Positions 1 through 7,939 are shown, numbered from the stretch's first letter. The stretch is 34,462 nt of DNA from Tistrella mobilis (GCF_039634785.1 NZ_JBBIAB010000034.1:1-34462), one strand, 5' to 3'. Notes: generated by a model from the letters alone, not told the origin. Program-made: numbers and translations.

Positions 1-1
1 C

Positions 2-121
2 GCAGGTCGACGGAAAGAGCTTTCGCCATACAGGCTGGCCTCCTTCTCCAGCCTCTATCTTGAATCACAACTGACGGCTGAGGGGAATCCCCTGATTCCT
101 ATGCTGGGTAATTTGCTCTAA
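2..121 (+). CDS. possible C-terminal end of a truncated hypothetical gene (partial at left edge)
   Basis: Reading from base 2, a frame stays open for 39 codons and ends at a TAA at 119-121, about 30 bases before the start of the DUF5615 gene. The visible peptide ends with residues PLIPMLGNLL and matches nothing I recognise. The short spacing and same strand would suit an upstream operon partner, since PIN-like DUF5615 proteins often follow a small antitoxin-like gene. A 39-codon open frame can also arise by chance, and no start is visible in the window, so this is a weak call. Confidence 0.25.
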   Translation, partial: AGRRKELSPYRLASFSSLYLESQLTAEGNPLIPMLGNLL

Positions 122-133
122 CCGCCGTGTCGT

Positions 134-150
134 CCGCCGCAGGACGGCGG
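134..150 (+). promoter_or_regulatory. hairpin with the Shine-Dalgarno sequence in its loop
   Basis: A perfect 6-bp inverted repeat (CCGCCG at 134-139, CGGCGG at 145-150) closes a 5-nt loop, CAGGA. The AGGA in the loop is the only good ribosome-binding site for the ATG at 152. The stem ends one base before that ATG. An alternative register pairs CGTCC with GGACG and would bury the AGGA. Sequence shows the dyad; a role in translation control is inference. Confidence 0.4.
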
Positions 151-151
151 G

Positions 152-568
152 ATGAAATTTCTGATTGATGAATGCCTCAGTCCGGTCCTGGCGAGAACCG
201 CCCATGAGAAGGGACATGGCGAGGCCAGTCATATCGTCTGGATGGGGTGGGCTGGCCTGAAGGATTGGGAGCTGAAACCGATGATCCTTGAGGGCGACTG
301 GATCTTTGTCACCAAGAACTCAGTGGATTTCAGGGGGCCGAAGGACGCTCCCGGTTCGAAAGGCCAGTATGCGGACGTCGCGATCCATGCCGGGCTGATC
401 TGCCTTAACGGCCCACCCGGCATGGACCTGAATATGCAGATAGAGCTTTTCGAGCAGGCGCTCGAAGAACTGGAGGTCAAGCCGGACCTGATCAACCAGG
501 TGCTCGAAGTCTCCCTTGAGGACGAGGACGCGTTTCACGTGCTCCGTTACGCGCTGCCAAAGGATTAG
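152..568 (+). CDS. DUF5615 / Mut7-C-type PIN-like protein
   Basis: This 138-residue protein opens with MKFLIDECLSP, the typical N-terminus of DUF5615 proteins. These have a PIN-like nuclease fold and are often the putative toxin of a toxin-antitoxin pair. The first acidic pair (Asp6, Glu7) is present. The second family motif, normally T-[RK]-D-x-D-F, reads TKNSVDF near residue 54, so the first acidic residue is replaced by Asn and the spacing is one residue longer. The C-terminal half is acidic and longer than in minimal family members. The ATG at 152 has an AGGA seven bases upstream. GC is visibly lower than in the following genes, which suits an acquired gene. The family is reasonably clear; nuclease or toxin activity is not shown, and the altered motif argues for caution. 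Confidence 0.7.
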   Translation: MKFLIDECLSPVLARTAHEKGHGEASHIVWMGWAGLKDWELKPMILEGDWIFVTKNSVDFRGPKDAPGSKGQYADVAIHAGLICLNGPPGMDLNMQIELFEQALEELEVKPDLINQVLEVSLEDEDAFHVLRYALPKD

Positions 569-608
569 TGAGAAAGGCCACAAGGTTCGGTGACCTGGCG
601 TCATCCCC

Positions 609-1061
609 TCACAACCACCTCTCCATCACCACCCGCGGCACCGCGTTATACCCCACCCTTTCATAAAACGCCTTCACCGCCGTATTCGTCTCGCGGATCA
701 TCAGCAGCACCTTGCGCACGCCGTGGCGGCGCAGCCAGTCTTCGCCGGCGGTGACGATGTCGGCGCCGAGACCCTGGTGGCGGTGGGCCGGGTCGACGGC
801 GACGTAATAGAGCCAGCCGCGGTGGCCGTCATGGCCGGCCATGACCGAGGCGACCGGCCGGCCGTCCAACCGCCCGACCAGCACCTCGGAATGCGAACGG
901 CCGCGGGCGAAGGCGATGTCGTCCAGCGGGTCGTTATAGGGCATCACCAGATTGCAGGCCTGCCAGAGCGCCACCAGCGCCGGCAGTTCGGCATCCAGGA
1001 CAGGGCCGATGGTCAGGCGGGGCGGGGCGGGCTGGTCCGGTTGGTCTGTCGTGGCCGTCAT
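609..1061 (-). CDS. ypeA: GNAT acetyltransferase, YpeA family
   Basis: This 150-residue cytoplasmic protein is predicted to transfer an acetyl group from acetyl-CoA to an unknown amine. The YpeA subgroup features are visible: an N-terminal ALWQACNL..PYNDP segment (about residues 32-46), VMAGHDGHRGWLYYVAV on beta-strand 4, and the acetyl-CoA pyrophosphate loop PAHRHQGLG (about 91-99). The usual AFYERVGY motif lies near residues 130-137. The first ~17 residues are Pro/Thr-rich and lie outside the domain. The ATG at 1061 has an AGGA about eight bases upstream on the minus strand. It stands alone, facing away from the TRAP operon, so context says nothing about its substrate. Confidence 0.85.
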   Translation of the reverse strand: MTATTDQPDQPAPPRLTIGPVLDAELPALVALWQACNLVMPYNDPLDDIAFARGRSHSEVLVGRLDGRPVASVMAGHDGHRGWLYYVAVDPAHRHQGLGADIVTAGEDWLRRHGVRKVLLMIRETNTAVKAFYERVGYNAVPRVVMERWL

Positions 1062-1372
1062 CGGGTGATCCTTTCGTTCCGGGATGGCGGGCGGGTGGCG
1101 ATGCTGCGCCGTGGCCGCAGATCAGCAGAGATCCATGACGACAGAATGACAAAACCGCAGCGCCGAGGGCCAGCCTGCGGACCAGCCGCTTGACTCGTCG
1201 GTAACCAGCTATTACGGATGGAAAACCCACGAGTTTTCCTTTCGGCCAATCCGGTTTCCGTTTGCGTCACCCCTATGCCGGGTGGCGTGACGTCCGGGGC
1301 CGGGCCGGAGGGAAAGCCGGGGCAAGCCCGGCGGCGGAATCAGACCGGGCGGAACCGAACGGGAGGAAGCCC
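1062..1372. other. 311-base intergenic region between ypeA and the TRAP operon
   Basis: No gene is supported here. It holds a possible promoter for the TRAP operon (TTGACT at 1190-1195, then a weak TACGGA at 1213-1218 after 17 bases). A perfect 7-bp inverted repeat follows at 1220-1239. The rest is GC-rich leader with an imperfect dyad of GTCACC/GGTGGCGTGAC around 1265-1291. Reading frames through it lack family resemblance. Confidence 0.5.
1190..1239 (+). promoter_or_regulatory. candidate promoter and operator of the TRAP/CoA-ligase operon
   Basis: TTGACT at 1190-1195 is one base from the sigma-70 -35 consensus. The hexamer 17 bases downstream (1213-1218, TACGGA) is a poor -10. Immediately after it lies GGAAAAC (1220-1226), a 6-base spacer and GTTTTCC (1233-1239), a perfect 20-bp inverted repeat. 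Its position just past the putative -10 suits a repressor operator. No dedicated regulator gene for this operon lies nearby, so the cognate factor is unknown. Confidence 0.35.
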
Positions 1373-1420
1373 ATGTCGATGGATGTCGCGGGCCCCGCCA
1401 TCAGGGCGGTGCCGGCATGA
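1373..1420 (+). CDS. 15-codon leader reading frame coupled to the TRAP small permease
   Basis: An ATG at 1373 follows a strong ribosome-binding site (GGGAGGAAG) and opens a 15-residue frame whose TGA at 1418-1420 overlaps the ATG at 1417 (ATGA). The downstream permease start itself has no good Shine-Dalgarno sequence. This suggests the permease is translated by coupling to the short frame. The peptide has no recognisable features. It could also be a remnant of an out-of-frame true start caused by an indel. Confidence 0.4.
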   Translation: MSMDVAGPAIRAVPA

Positions 1421-1947
1421 CGGGCGAGGTGCGGGCACGGGCGGGGGGCCTGCTCCGCCTGGCCGATCTGCTGAACACGGTCGTCGCCCGGATCGTGGTC
1501 TGGCTGGTGCCGGTGATGGTGGTGGTGACCATCATGGATGTGGCGCTGCGCCTGTTTGCCGGGCGGGCCACGCTCTGGGCCTTTGATGCCACGGTGCAGT
1601 TCTACGCCGCCCATTTCCTGCTGCTCGGCGGTTTCACCCTGCTGCGCGGCGGCCATGTCGGGGTCGATATCCTGCGCGAGCAGGCGGGGCCGCGCACCGG
1701 GCTGGTGATGGACGTGGCGTCCTGGATCGCCTTCTTCTTCCCCTTCGCCATCGTGATGGTGCTGTGGAGCTGGGATTTCATGATCGCCTCGTGGGCGATC
1801 CATGAAACCTCGCCCGGGGTGGCGGCGCTGCCGGTCTATCCGATCAAGACCCTGTTCTTCGCCGGCAATCTGCTGCTGCTGATCCAGGGCGTGGCGGCGT
1901 TCCTGCGGGTGCTCGCCGGCGGTTTCAGCCGGCTGAAGGGGGTGTGA
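1417..1947 (+). CDS. TRAP transporter small permease subunit (DctQ-like)
   Basis: This 176-residue protein has four hydrophobic spans (roughly residues 24-45, 60-80, 98-122 and 145-168), the DctQ/YiaM topology. In TRAP transporters it joins the large permease to form the sodium-driven inner-membrane channel fed by a periplasmic binding protein. The LRGGHVGVDIL segment between spans 2 and 3 is typical of the family. It is followed after 4 bases by the large permease, then by the binding protein, giving a complete Q-M-P set. The start at 1417 overlaps the stop of a short leader frame. Downstream acyl-CoA ligase and crotonase genes suggest that the imported substrate is a carboxylic acid. Confidence 0.88.
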   Translation: MTGEVRARAGGLLRLADLLNTVVARIVVWLVPVMVVVTIMDVALRLFAGRATLWAFDATVQFYAAHFLLLGGFTLLRGGHVGVDILREQAGPRTGLVMDVASWIAFFFPFAIVMVLWSWDFMIASWAIHETSPGVAALPVYPIKTLFFAGNLLLLIQGVAAFLRVLAGGFSRLKGV

Positions 1948-1951
1948 CGCC

Positions 1952-3277
1952 ATGCATCTCTCCCCCGAAATCTTCACCATCCTGATGTTCGCCGGCCTGC
2001 TGGTCGGGCTGCTGCTCGGCCATCCGCTCGCCTTCGTGCTGGGCGGGCTGTCGGTGATCTTCGCCATGCTCGGCCCCGGCATTCCCGCTTTCGGCATCGT
2101 GATCAACCGGGTCTGGGGTCTGGCCGACAATTACGTGATGGTCGCGATCCCGATCTTCGTGTTCATGGCCCGGCTGCTCAGCGACAGCGGCATCACCGAC
2201 CGGCTGTTCCACACGTTGCGCCTGCTGTTCGGGCCGGTGCCGGGCGGGCTGAACTTCGCGGTGATCATCATTTCGGTGCTGCTGGCCGCCACCACCGGCA
2301 TGGTCGGCGCGTCGCTCGCCGTGATGGGCGTGCTGGCCCTGCCGGCGATGATCTCTTACGGCTATCGCAAGGAAACCAGCACCGGCGCCATCGCCGCCGG
2401 CGGCAGCCTGGGCATTCTGATCCCGCCCAGCATCATGCTGGTGGTGATGGGCGGCTATGCTCAGTTGTCGGTCGGCAAGCTGTTCGCGGCGGCGCTGGTG
2501 CCGGGCCTGCTGCTGGCGGTGTGCTATGCGCTCTATACCGGCATCCTGTGCTGGATGAAGCCGCAATACGGGCCCCCGGTCACGGCCGAGGAACGCGCGC
2601 AGACCTCTACCGGCACCCTGCTGCTGATGCTGCTGAAAGAGGTGGCGCCCACCCTGGCGCTGATCCTGGGGGTGCTCGGCTCCATCTTCACCGGCATCGC
2701 CACGGTCACCGAGGCGGCCTCGATCGGTGCCGCCATCGCCTTCCTGATCATCCTGGCCTATCGCCGCTTTTCATGGGCGATGCTGCGCACCGCGGTGATC
2801 GAAACCGGCATCACCACCGCCATGGTCATGTTCGTGGCGATCGGCGCCACCGCCTTCACCGGCATCTTCGTCGCCGGCGGCGGCATGGGGGTGGTGCAGT
2901 CCTTCTTCACCGGGCTGGAGATCGGCCGCTGGGGCACCTTCGCCCTGCTGATGTTCGCGGTGTTCATCGCCGGCATGTTCCTCGACTGGCTCGGCGTGAT
3001 CATGATCTGCTTCCCGATCTTCCTGCCGATCGCCGCCGCCCTCGGTTTCGACAAGCTGTGGTTCGTGATGATGATCGCGGTCTGCCTGCAGACCTCGTTC
3101 CTGACCCCCCCGGTCGGCTATGCCCTGTTCTACCTGAAGGGCGTGGCGCCGAAGGGGGTCACCACCATGCACATCTATCGCGGCGTCGTGCCCTTCGTGC
3201 TCATCATCCTGGGCGTGATCGGGCTGTGCGCGCTGTTCCCCGGCATCGTCACCTGGCTGCCCTCTCGCCTGGGCTGA
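1952..3277 (+). CDS. TRAP transporter large permease subunit (DctM-like)
   Basis: This 441-residue, very hydrophobic protein has about 12 predicted spans, the normal size and make-up of DctM, the ion-transporter superfamily subunit that translocates the substrate with sodium. Family signatures visible include GHPLAFVLGGLSVI near the start, GSLGILIPPSIMLVV (about residues 151-165) and FLTPPVGYALFYLKGVAP (about 385-402). The start lies 4 bases after the small-permease stop, so the two are probably coupled. The next gene, the binding protein, follows after about 70 bases. The substrate cannot be read from this subunit. Confidence 0.92.
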   Translation: MHLSPEIFTILMFAGLLVGLLLGHPLAFVLGGLSVIFAMLGPGIPAFGIVINRVWGLADNYVMVAIPIFVFMARLLSDSGITDRLFHTLRLLFGPVPGGLNFAVIIISVLLAATTGMVGASLAVMGVLALPAMISYGYRKETSTGAIAAGGSLGILIPPSIMLVVMGGYAQLSVGKLFAAALVPGLLLAVCYALYTGILCWMKPQYGPPVTAEERAQTSTGTLLLMLLKEVAPTLALILGVLGSIFTGIATVTEAASIGAAIAFLIILAYRRFSWAMLRTAVIETGITTAMVMFVAIGATAFTGIFVAGGGMGVVQSFFTGLEIGRWGTFALLMFAVFIAGMFLDWLGVIMICFPIFLPIAAALGFDKLWFVMMIAVCLQTSFLTPPVGYALFYLKGVAPKGVTTMHIYRGVVPFVLIILGVIGLCALFPGIVTWLPSRLG

Positions 3278-3349
3278 TACCGGCCAGGCCGAAGAAACAC
3301 CCCAACGACCAGACACGTCCGCATGAACGGACGGCGCGGAGGAAACATC

Positions 3350-4462
3350 ATGCCCAGTATCACCATATCCGGGATGGCCAGGGTCGCCGGTCTCGCGGCC
3401 GGCCTGACGCTCGCAACCGGTACCGCCCTTGCGGCCGATGCCACCATGCGCATGACCACCACCTGGACCAGCGGCATCAACCTGATGGAGGGTGACAAGA
3501 AATTCGTCGAGATCGCCAATGCGATCACCGGCGATGCGCTCAAGATCGAGTTCTTCGAGGGCGGCACGCTGGTGCCGCCGACCCAGGTCTTCGACGCGGT
3601 GCAGAGCAACACCGTCCAGGCCTCGGCCGACTGGCCGGGCTATTGGGCGGGCAAGAATTCGGCCTTCGGCCTGCTCGGCAGCTATCCCATGCTGTTCACC
3701 GCCGCCGACTATATCCTCTGGACCAAGCAGTGGGGCGGGTTCGAGGCCTTCCAGGAGGCCTATGGCCAGTTCGGCATGGTCTATCTGCCCTATGCCGTGG
3801 TCTCGATGGAATCGGGGCTGCGCGGCCGCAAGCCGATCCCGACGCTGGCGGAGATGGATGGCAAGCGCATCCGCATGTCCGGCCGCGCCCAGGGCGAGAT
3901 CCTGAAGCGGCTGGGCGCCGCCCAGACCCAGATCGCCGGCGGTGAGGTCTATCAGGCGCTGGAGCGCGGCGTGGTCGACGCCGCCGAATTCTCCGGCCCC
4001 GGCGTCGATTGGGGCATGGGGCTGCAGGAGGTGTCCAAATACTGGATGACCCCGGGCTGGCACCAGCCGGGCTCGATGAGCGGGGTGATGATCAACAAGA
4101 AGTTCTGGGACGGGCTGCCCGAAGAGGTCCGCACCAAACTGAAGATCGCCGCCGACGCCACCCTGTCCTGGTCCATCGCCTATTACGAGCATGACGCGGT
4201 CGAGGCGGTGCGCAAGTTCAAGGAGGCCGGGACCGAAGTCGTTCAGCTGCCGGCCGAGGACGTGGCGAAGCTGCAGGAGATTTCCAACCAGGCACTGGTC
4301 GACGAGGCCTGCGCCAACCCGCTCTTTGCGAAGATCGCCGCTTCGCAGGTCGAATACATGGCAGACTATGCCGAATGGCGCGGCATGGCCGGGGATTTCG
4401 CCATGGGGCGCAATCTTTCCAAACTGCCTGATGTCGCGAAGCTGAAATCCTGCGCCGGCTGA
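3350..4462 (+). CDS. TRAP transporter periplasmic solute-binding protein (DctP family, TakP-like)
   Basis: This 370-residue secreted protein captures the ligand in the periplasm for the adjacent TRAP permease. A Sec signal peptide ends near residue 28 (TALA/ADATMRM). GKRIRMSG around residue 167 carries the conserved ligand-binding arginine of the family. The motif GGEVYQALERGVVDAAE is typical of DctP proteins. The segment PGWHQPGSMSG resembles the TakP/mannitol-chloroaromatic branch, whose characterised member binds 2-oxo acids. I chose the ATG at 3350 because GGAGG lies just upstream; an in-frame ATG at 3323 would place nine non-signal residues first. The CoA-ligase neighbour suggests a monocarboxylate ligand, which is inference. 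Confidence 0.88.
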   Translation: MPSITISGMARVAGLAAGLTLATGTALAADATMRMTTTWTSGINLMEGDKKFVEIANAITGDALKIEFFEGGTLVPPTQVFDAVQSNTVQASADWPGYWAGKNSAFGLLGSYPMLFTAADYILWTKQWGGFEAFQEAYGQFGMVYLPYAVVSMESGLRGRKPIPTLAEMDGKRIRMSGRAQGEILKRLGAAQTQIAGGEVYQALERGVVDAAEFSGPGVDWGMGLQEVSKYWMTPGWHQPGSMSGVMINKKFWDGLPEEVRTKLKIAADATLSWSIAYYEHDAVEAVRKFKEAGTEVVQLPAEDVAKLQEISNQALVDEACANPLFAKIAASQVEYMADYAEWRGMAGDFAMGRNLSKLPDVAKLKSCAG

Positions 4463-4484
4463 CATCGCCTCCGGAGGCTGCCCG

Positions 4485-6068
4485 ATGACCACCGACACGC
4501 CGTCCTCTCCCATCCTTCCGGAGGTGACCGCCGCGGGCGGCCTCACCATCGACCTGCTGTTCGCACGTCAGGCCCGCACCACCCCCCGGGCACCGGCCCT
4601 GGCCGATGCCGGGGGCGAGGTCGCCTTCACCTATGACGCGCTCTTCGCCCGGGTGTCGCGGCTGGCCGCCTGGCTGACCGGGCCGGCCGGGCTGAAGCCG
4701 GGCGACCGTTTCGCGGTGCTGGCCGAAAACCGCACCGAATATGTCGAACTGCTGCTCGCGGCCGCGATGAGCGGCACGATCCTGGCCGCGATCAACTGGC
4801 GTCTGGCACCGCCCGAGGTCGCCCATTGCCTGCGCCTGGTCGAACCCGGGCTGATCGTGGCGAGCCCGCGCCATGAGGGCCTTTTGCGTGACGCGGACTG
4901 CGGCGACCTGCCGCATCTGCTCTTCGGCCCGGATTTCGAGGCGATCGCCATGGCGGGGCCGGTGCCGGATCTGCCCGCGGTCACCGGCCCGGAAAGCGGG
5001 CTGGTCATTCTCTACACCAGCGGCACCACCGGTCTGCCCAAGGGCGCGCTGATCAGCCACCGGGCCGAGATCTCCCGGGCGCAGGTGATGGCGATCGACC
5101 ATGCCATTCCGCCCGGGCGCGGCTTCGTCGCCTGGGCGCCGCTCTTCCACATGGTTTCGGCCGATCAGGTGCTGGGCACGCTGATCCGCGGCGGCAAGGT
5201 GACGGTGGTCGACGGCTACGACCCCGAGGCCATCATCCGGGTCGTGGCGCGCGAAAAGATCGGCTGGCTGGTGCTGATGCCCGGCATGATCGAGGATTTC
5301 CTGAACCATCTGGCGGCGGCGGGCCCGATCGAGCCCGATGTGATGGTGATGGGCTGCATGGCCGATCTGGTGCCGCTGGCCCAGATCCAGGCGGTGACCC
5401 GGGCGCTGAACGCCCCCTATCTCAACAGCTTCGGGTCGACCGAGACCGGTGCCGCCCCCGCCTCTGCCGCGGTGATCGGCGTGGGGGAGCTGCCCGCCGG
5501 CCTGTCCAAGCGCCAGAGTTCCGGCTGTGCGGTGCGCCTGGTCGACTGGGACGATACGGAAGTGCCCGACGGCGTGCCGGGCGAGGCGACGATCCGCTCG
5601 CCCTCGCTGTTCTCGGGCTATTGGAACAATCCCAAGGCCACCGCCGAGGATTTCCGCGGCGGCTGGTTCCACATGGGCGACATGTTCGTCCGCAATCCCG
5701 ATGGCAGCCTGGATTTCGTCGACCGGCGCAAATACCTGATCAAATCGGGTGGCGAGAACGTCTATCCGGCCGAAATCGAGCGGCTGATCCTGGCCGGGGC
5801 CGATATCCGCGAGGCGGTGGTGGTGCGTGCGCCCGATGCGCGCTGGGGCGAGGTGCCGGTGGCGGTCGTCGCAGCCGCACCCCACGTAACGCGCGAAGAC
5901 GTGCTCGGCCGCTTGCATGGCCGGCTCGCCCGGTACAAGCTGCCCAAGGCGGTGGTGTTCCTGGATTACGACGCCTTTCCCCGCTCGACCACCGGCAAGA
6001 TCAAGCGCCACGACGTCGAAACCCTGCTCGACAGTCGGGGCCAGCTCAAGGGAGATCCCGCCCCATGA
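4485..6068 (+). CDS. acyl-CoA ligase (AMP-forming, ANL superfamily)
   Basis: This 527-residue cytoplasmic enzyme should activate a carboxylic acid with ATP and CoA to an acyl-CoA. The ATP-binding P-loop LYTSGTTGLPKG lies near residues 174-185. GYWNNPKATAEDFRGGWFHM with the GD motif follows near 376-397. The hinge region KSGGENVYPAEIE is near 420, and the adenylation lysine is in STTGKIKRH near residue 502. All catalytic motifs are intact and the length is normal. GGAGG lies seven bases before the ATG. It follows a TRAP binding protein by 22 bases and overlaps the next gene by four bases (ATGA), so import and activation are probably co-expressed. The substrate (fatty, aromatic or other acid) cannot be told from sequence by eye. 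Confidence 0.9.
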   Translation: MTTDTPSSPILPEVTAAGGLTIDLLFARQARTTPRAPALADAGGEVAFTYDALFARVSRLAAWLTGPAGLKPGDRFAVLAENRTEYVELLLAAAMSGTILAAINWRLAPPEVAHCLRLVEPGLIVASPRHEGLLRDADCGDLPHLLFGPDFEAIAMAGPVPDLPAVTGPESGLVILYTSGTTGLPKGALISHRAEISRAQVMAIDHAIPPGRGFVAWAPLFHMVSADQVLGTLIRGGKVTVVDGYDPEAIIRVVAREKIGWLVLMPGMIEDFLNHLAAAGPIEPDVMVMGCMADLVPLAQIQAVTRALNAPYLNSFGSTETGAAPASAAVIGVGELPAGLSKRQSSGCAVRLVDWDDTEVPDGVPGEATIRSPSLFSGYWNNPKATAEDFRGGWFHMGDMFVRNPDGSLDFVDRRKYLIKSGGENVYPAEIERLILAGADIREAVVVRAPDARWGEVPVAVVAAAPHVTREDVLGRLHGRLARYKLPKAVVFLDYDAFPRSTTGKIKRHDVETLLDSRGQLKGDPAP

Positions 6069-6907
6069 CCACAGCATTCGGATCCGCAGCCGACGTCTCA
6101 ACCAATGGTTATGTCGACGGCTTCGCCGAAGGCGCCGTGCTGCTGGAGCGCCGCGGCCCCGTCGCCTGGGTGCGGATGAACATGGCCGAGAAGCGCAATG
6201 CCATGTCGGAAGCGCTGGTGCAGGGTCTTGCCCGCGCCGTCGATGCGGTGGAGGCCGATCCGGGCTTCCGGGTGATGGTCATCACCGGCTCCGGGCCCGC
6301 CTTTTCGGCCGGCGGTGACCTCGCCCTGTTCCAGCGGCTGGTGGGCAGCGGCACGCTCGACACCTTCGACACCTATCTTGAGCGTGGCCGGGCGATGTTC
6401 ACCCGGATCGAGCAGTTCCGCCGCCCGGTGATCGCCGCGGTCAACGGCGTTACCGTCGCCGGCGGGCTGGAGCTGATGCTGACCGCCGACCTGGTCTATG
6501 CGGCGGAAACTGCCCGGATCGGCGACGGCCATGTGAAGTTCGGCGTGATGCCCGGCGGCGGCTCCACCGCCCGGCTGTCGCGGCGGCTGCCCTTCAATGT
6601 GGCGAGCGAGCTGCTGCTGACCGGCCGTCTCGCCGACCCCCGCGAACTCGCCGCCCATGGCCTGGTCAATGCCGTGCTGGCCGACGACGCGCTGGAAGCC
6701 CATGTCCAGCAGGTGGCCGAAACCATCGCCCGCCACAGCGCCGACGGCATCGCCCGGATCAAGGCCCTGCATGCCCGCGCCCGCGATCGCAGCCTGGACG
6801 ACGCGCTCGCGACCGAGGTCCGCGCCCTGCTGGACTATGCCCGCGGCCCCGATCTGCTCGAAGGGCTGACCGCCTTCGTGGAAAAGCGGGCGCCGCGGTT
6901 CAGGTAA
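6065..6907 (+). CDS. enoyl-CoA hydratase/isomerase (crotonase) family protein
   Basis: This 280-residue protein acts on a CoA thioester. The two oxyanion-hole segments, AFSAGGDLALF (from residue 79) and AAVNGVTVAGGLELM (from residue 124), are intact. Aligned by eye to rat crotonase without gaps, the first catalytic glutamate is kept (Glu136, equivalent to Glu144). The position of Glu164 is His156 in the sequence GDGHVKFG. Loss of the second glutamate argues against a standard enoyl-CoA hydratase and leaves isomerase, hydrolase, dehalogenase or another crotonase chemistry open. The ATG overlaps the ligase stop (ATGA), so the two are coupled. The product of the upstream ligase is the likely substrate. 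Confidence 0.88.
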   Translation: MTTAFGSAADVSTNGYVDGFAEGAVLLERRGPVAWVRMNMAEKRNAMSEALVQGLARAVDAVEADPGFRVMVITGSGPAFSAGGDLALFQRLVGSGTLDTFDTYLERGRAMFTRIEQFRRPVIAAVNGVTVAGGLELMLTADLVYAAETARIGDGHVKFGVMPGGGSTARLSRRLPFNVASELLLTGRLADPRELAAHGLVNAVLADDALEAHVQQVAETIARHSADGIARIKALHARARDRSLDDALATEVRALLDYARGPDLLEGLTAFVEKRAPRFR

Positions 6908-6927
6908 GCCCGTGCTCTCTGGTGGCC

Positions 6928-7809
6928 CTACGCTCTATGATGCTTGGGTGACAGGCCATAGGTCTTCTTGAACGCGGCGGTGAAGCTGGTCGGGCTGGTA
7001 TAGCCGGCGATCCAGGCCGCCTGGGCGATCGGCACGCCGTCGCGTTCAAGCGCCGCCCGGGCGGCCTCCAGCCGCTTCAGGCGGATGAATTCATAGACCG
7101 TCATCCCCAGATGTTCCTTGAAATGCCGCTGGATCGACGAGGTGCTGAGGCCCATTTCGCGGGCGATGCCCTCGACGGTCAGCGGCCGGCCCAGATTCTC
7201 AAGAATATGGTCGTGGATACGGGCGATCTGCCGGCGGCTCATCTCCACCGGTTTCGGCGTATCGTCGCCGGTGGCGTCCAGCATCTGCAGGCAGGCTTCG
7301 CACATCAATTGCAGGGCGTGCGACTTGCGATAAAGCGTGCGTAGCTCGCCCTGCATCGGCACCGGCGGTTCCAGAATGCGCTCGGCTAGCTGGATCAGCG
7401 CCCGGCCGGGCTCGAAGCTGAACCGGTTCAGATGGCCGGCGAAGAAGCGGCGCAGCGCCGGCATGCCGTCTTCGGGGCAGCTGCGCATCAGATCCTGCAT
7501 CCAGGGCAGGGGCGCCGAAACCATCACCTTGCGCATCTCCACATCGCTGTCGTTCACGAAGCGGACCAGGCAGGGCCGGGCGACGTTGAGCATGAAGACC
7601 TGCGGCACCGAGATGTCGGCATCGCCGGCATCCAGGCGGAAATGCTCGCCATCCATCACGAAATGCTGCGCGCCCTGCAACAGCAGGATCACCATGAATT
7701 TCGGCCAGACCTGATGCAGCTCCTCGTCGGGCGTGCAGGTCGCAAGGCCGGTCATCGTGCCGACGAACAGATCGTTGGGAATGCCCAGGGCGGGCGCAGT
7801 CTCCTGCAT
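6928..7809 (-). CDS. AraC-family transcriptional regulator of the siderophore receptor locus
   Basis: This 293-residue DNA-binding regulator has an N-terminal ligand-sensing region and a C-terminal pair of helix-turn-helix motifs (about residues 190-293). The first HTH is RPLTVEGIAREMGLSTSSIQRHFK. The second is in the conserved PIAQAAWIAGYTSPTSFTAAFKK, ending with the usual YGLSP. It is divergent from the TonB-dependent receptor, with a ~200-base shared control region. This is the arrangement of PchR-type activators, which bind a ferric siderophore and switch on the matching receptor. Effector and targets are inferred from position. The ATG at 7809 starts a protein of normal AraC length. Confidence 0.88.
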   Translation of the reverse strand: MQETAPALGIPNDLFVGTMTGLATCTPDEELHQVWPKFMVILLLQGAQHFVMDGEHFRLDAGDADISVPQVFMLNVARPCLVRFVNDSDVEMRKVMVSAPLPWMQDLMRSCPEDGMPALRRFFAGHLNRFSFEPGRALIQLAERILEPPVPMQGELRTLYRKSHALQLMCEACLQMLDATGDDTPKPVEMSRRQIARIHDHILENLGRPLTVEGIAREMGLSTSSIQRHFKEHLGMTVYEFIRLKRLEAARAALERDGVPIAQAAWIAGYTSPTSFTAAFKKTYGLSPKHHRA

Positions 7810-7939
7810 GTGAACACCTTGATCACGCTTGGGTCGGGTCAGGTGTCCTCACGACGCTGCCGTCGTGCCTGCGCAGGTCTTTGCCGCTTTTGAAGAGGTC
7901 ATGTCGCACGACAGCTCCGACACCCTAGCCCTAAACATC

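Noticed and set aside
2771-6101. Two long minus-strand frames (592 and 627 codons) opposite the TRAP and ligase genes
   Set aside because: They have no recognisable domain, no ribosome site, and lie wholly over well-supported genes.
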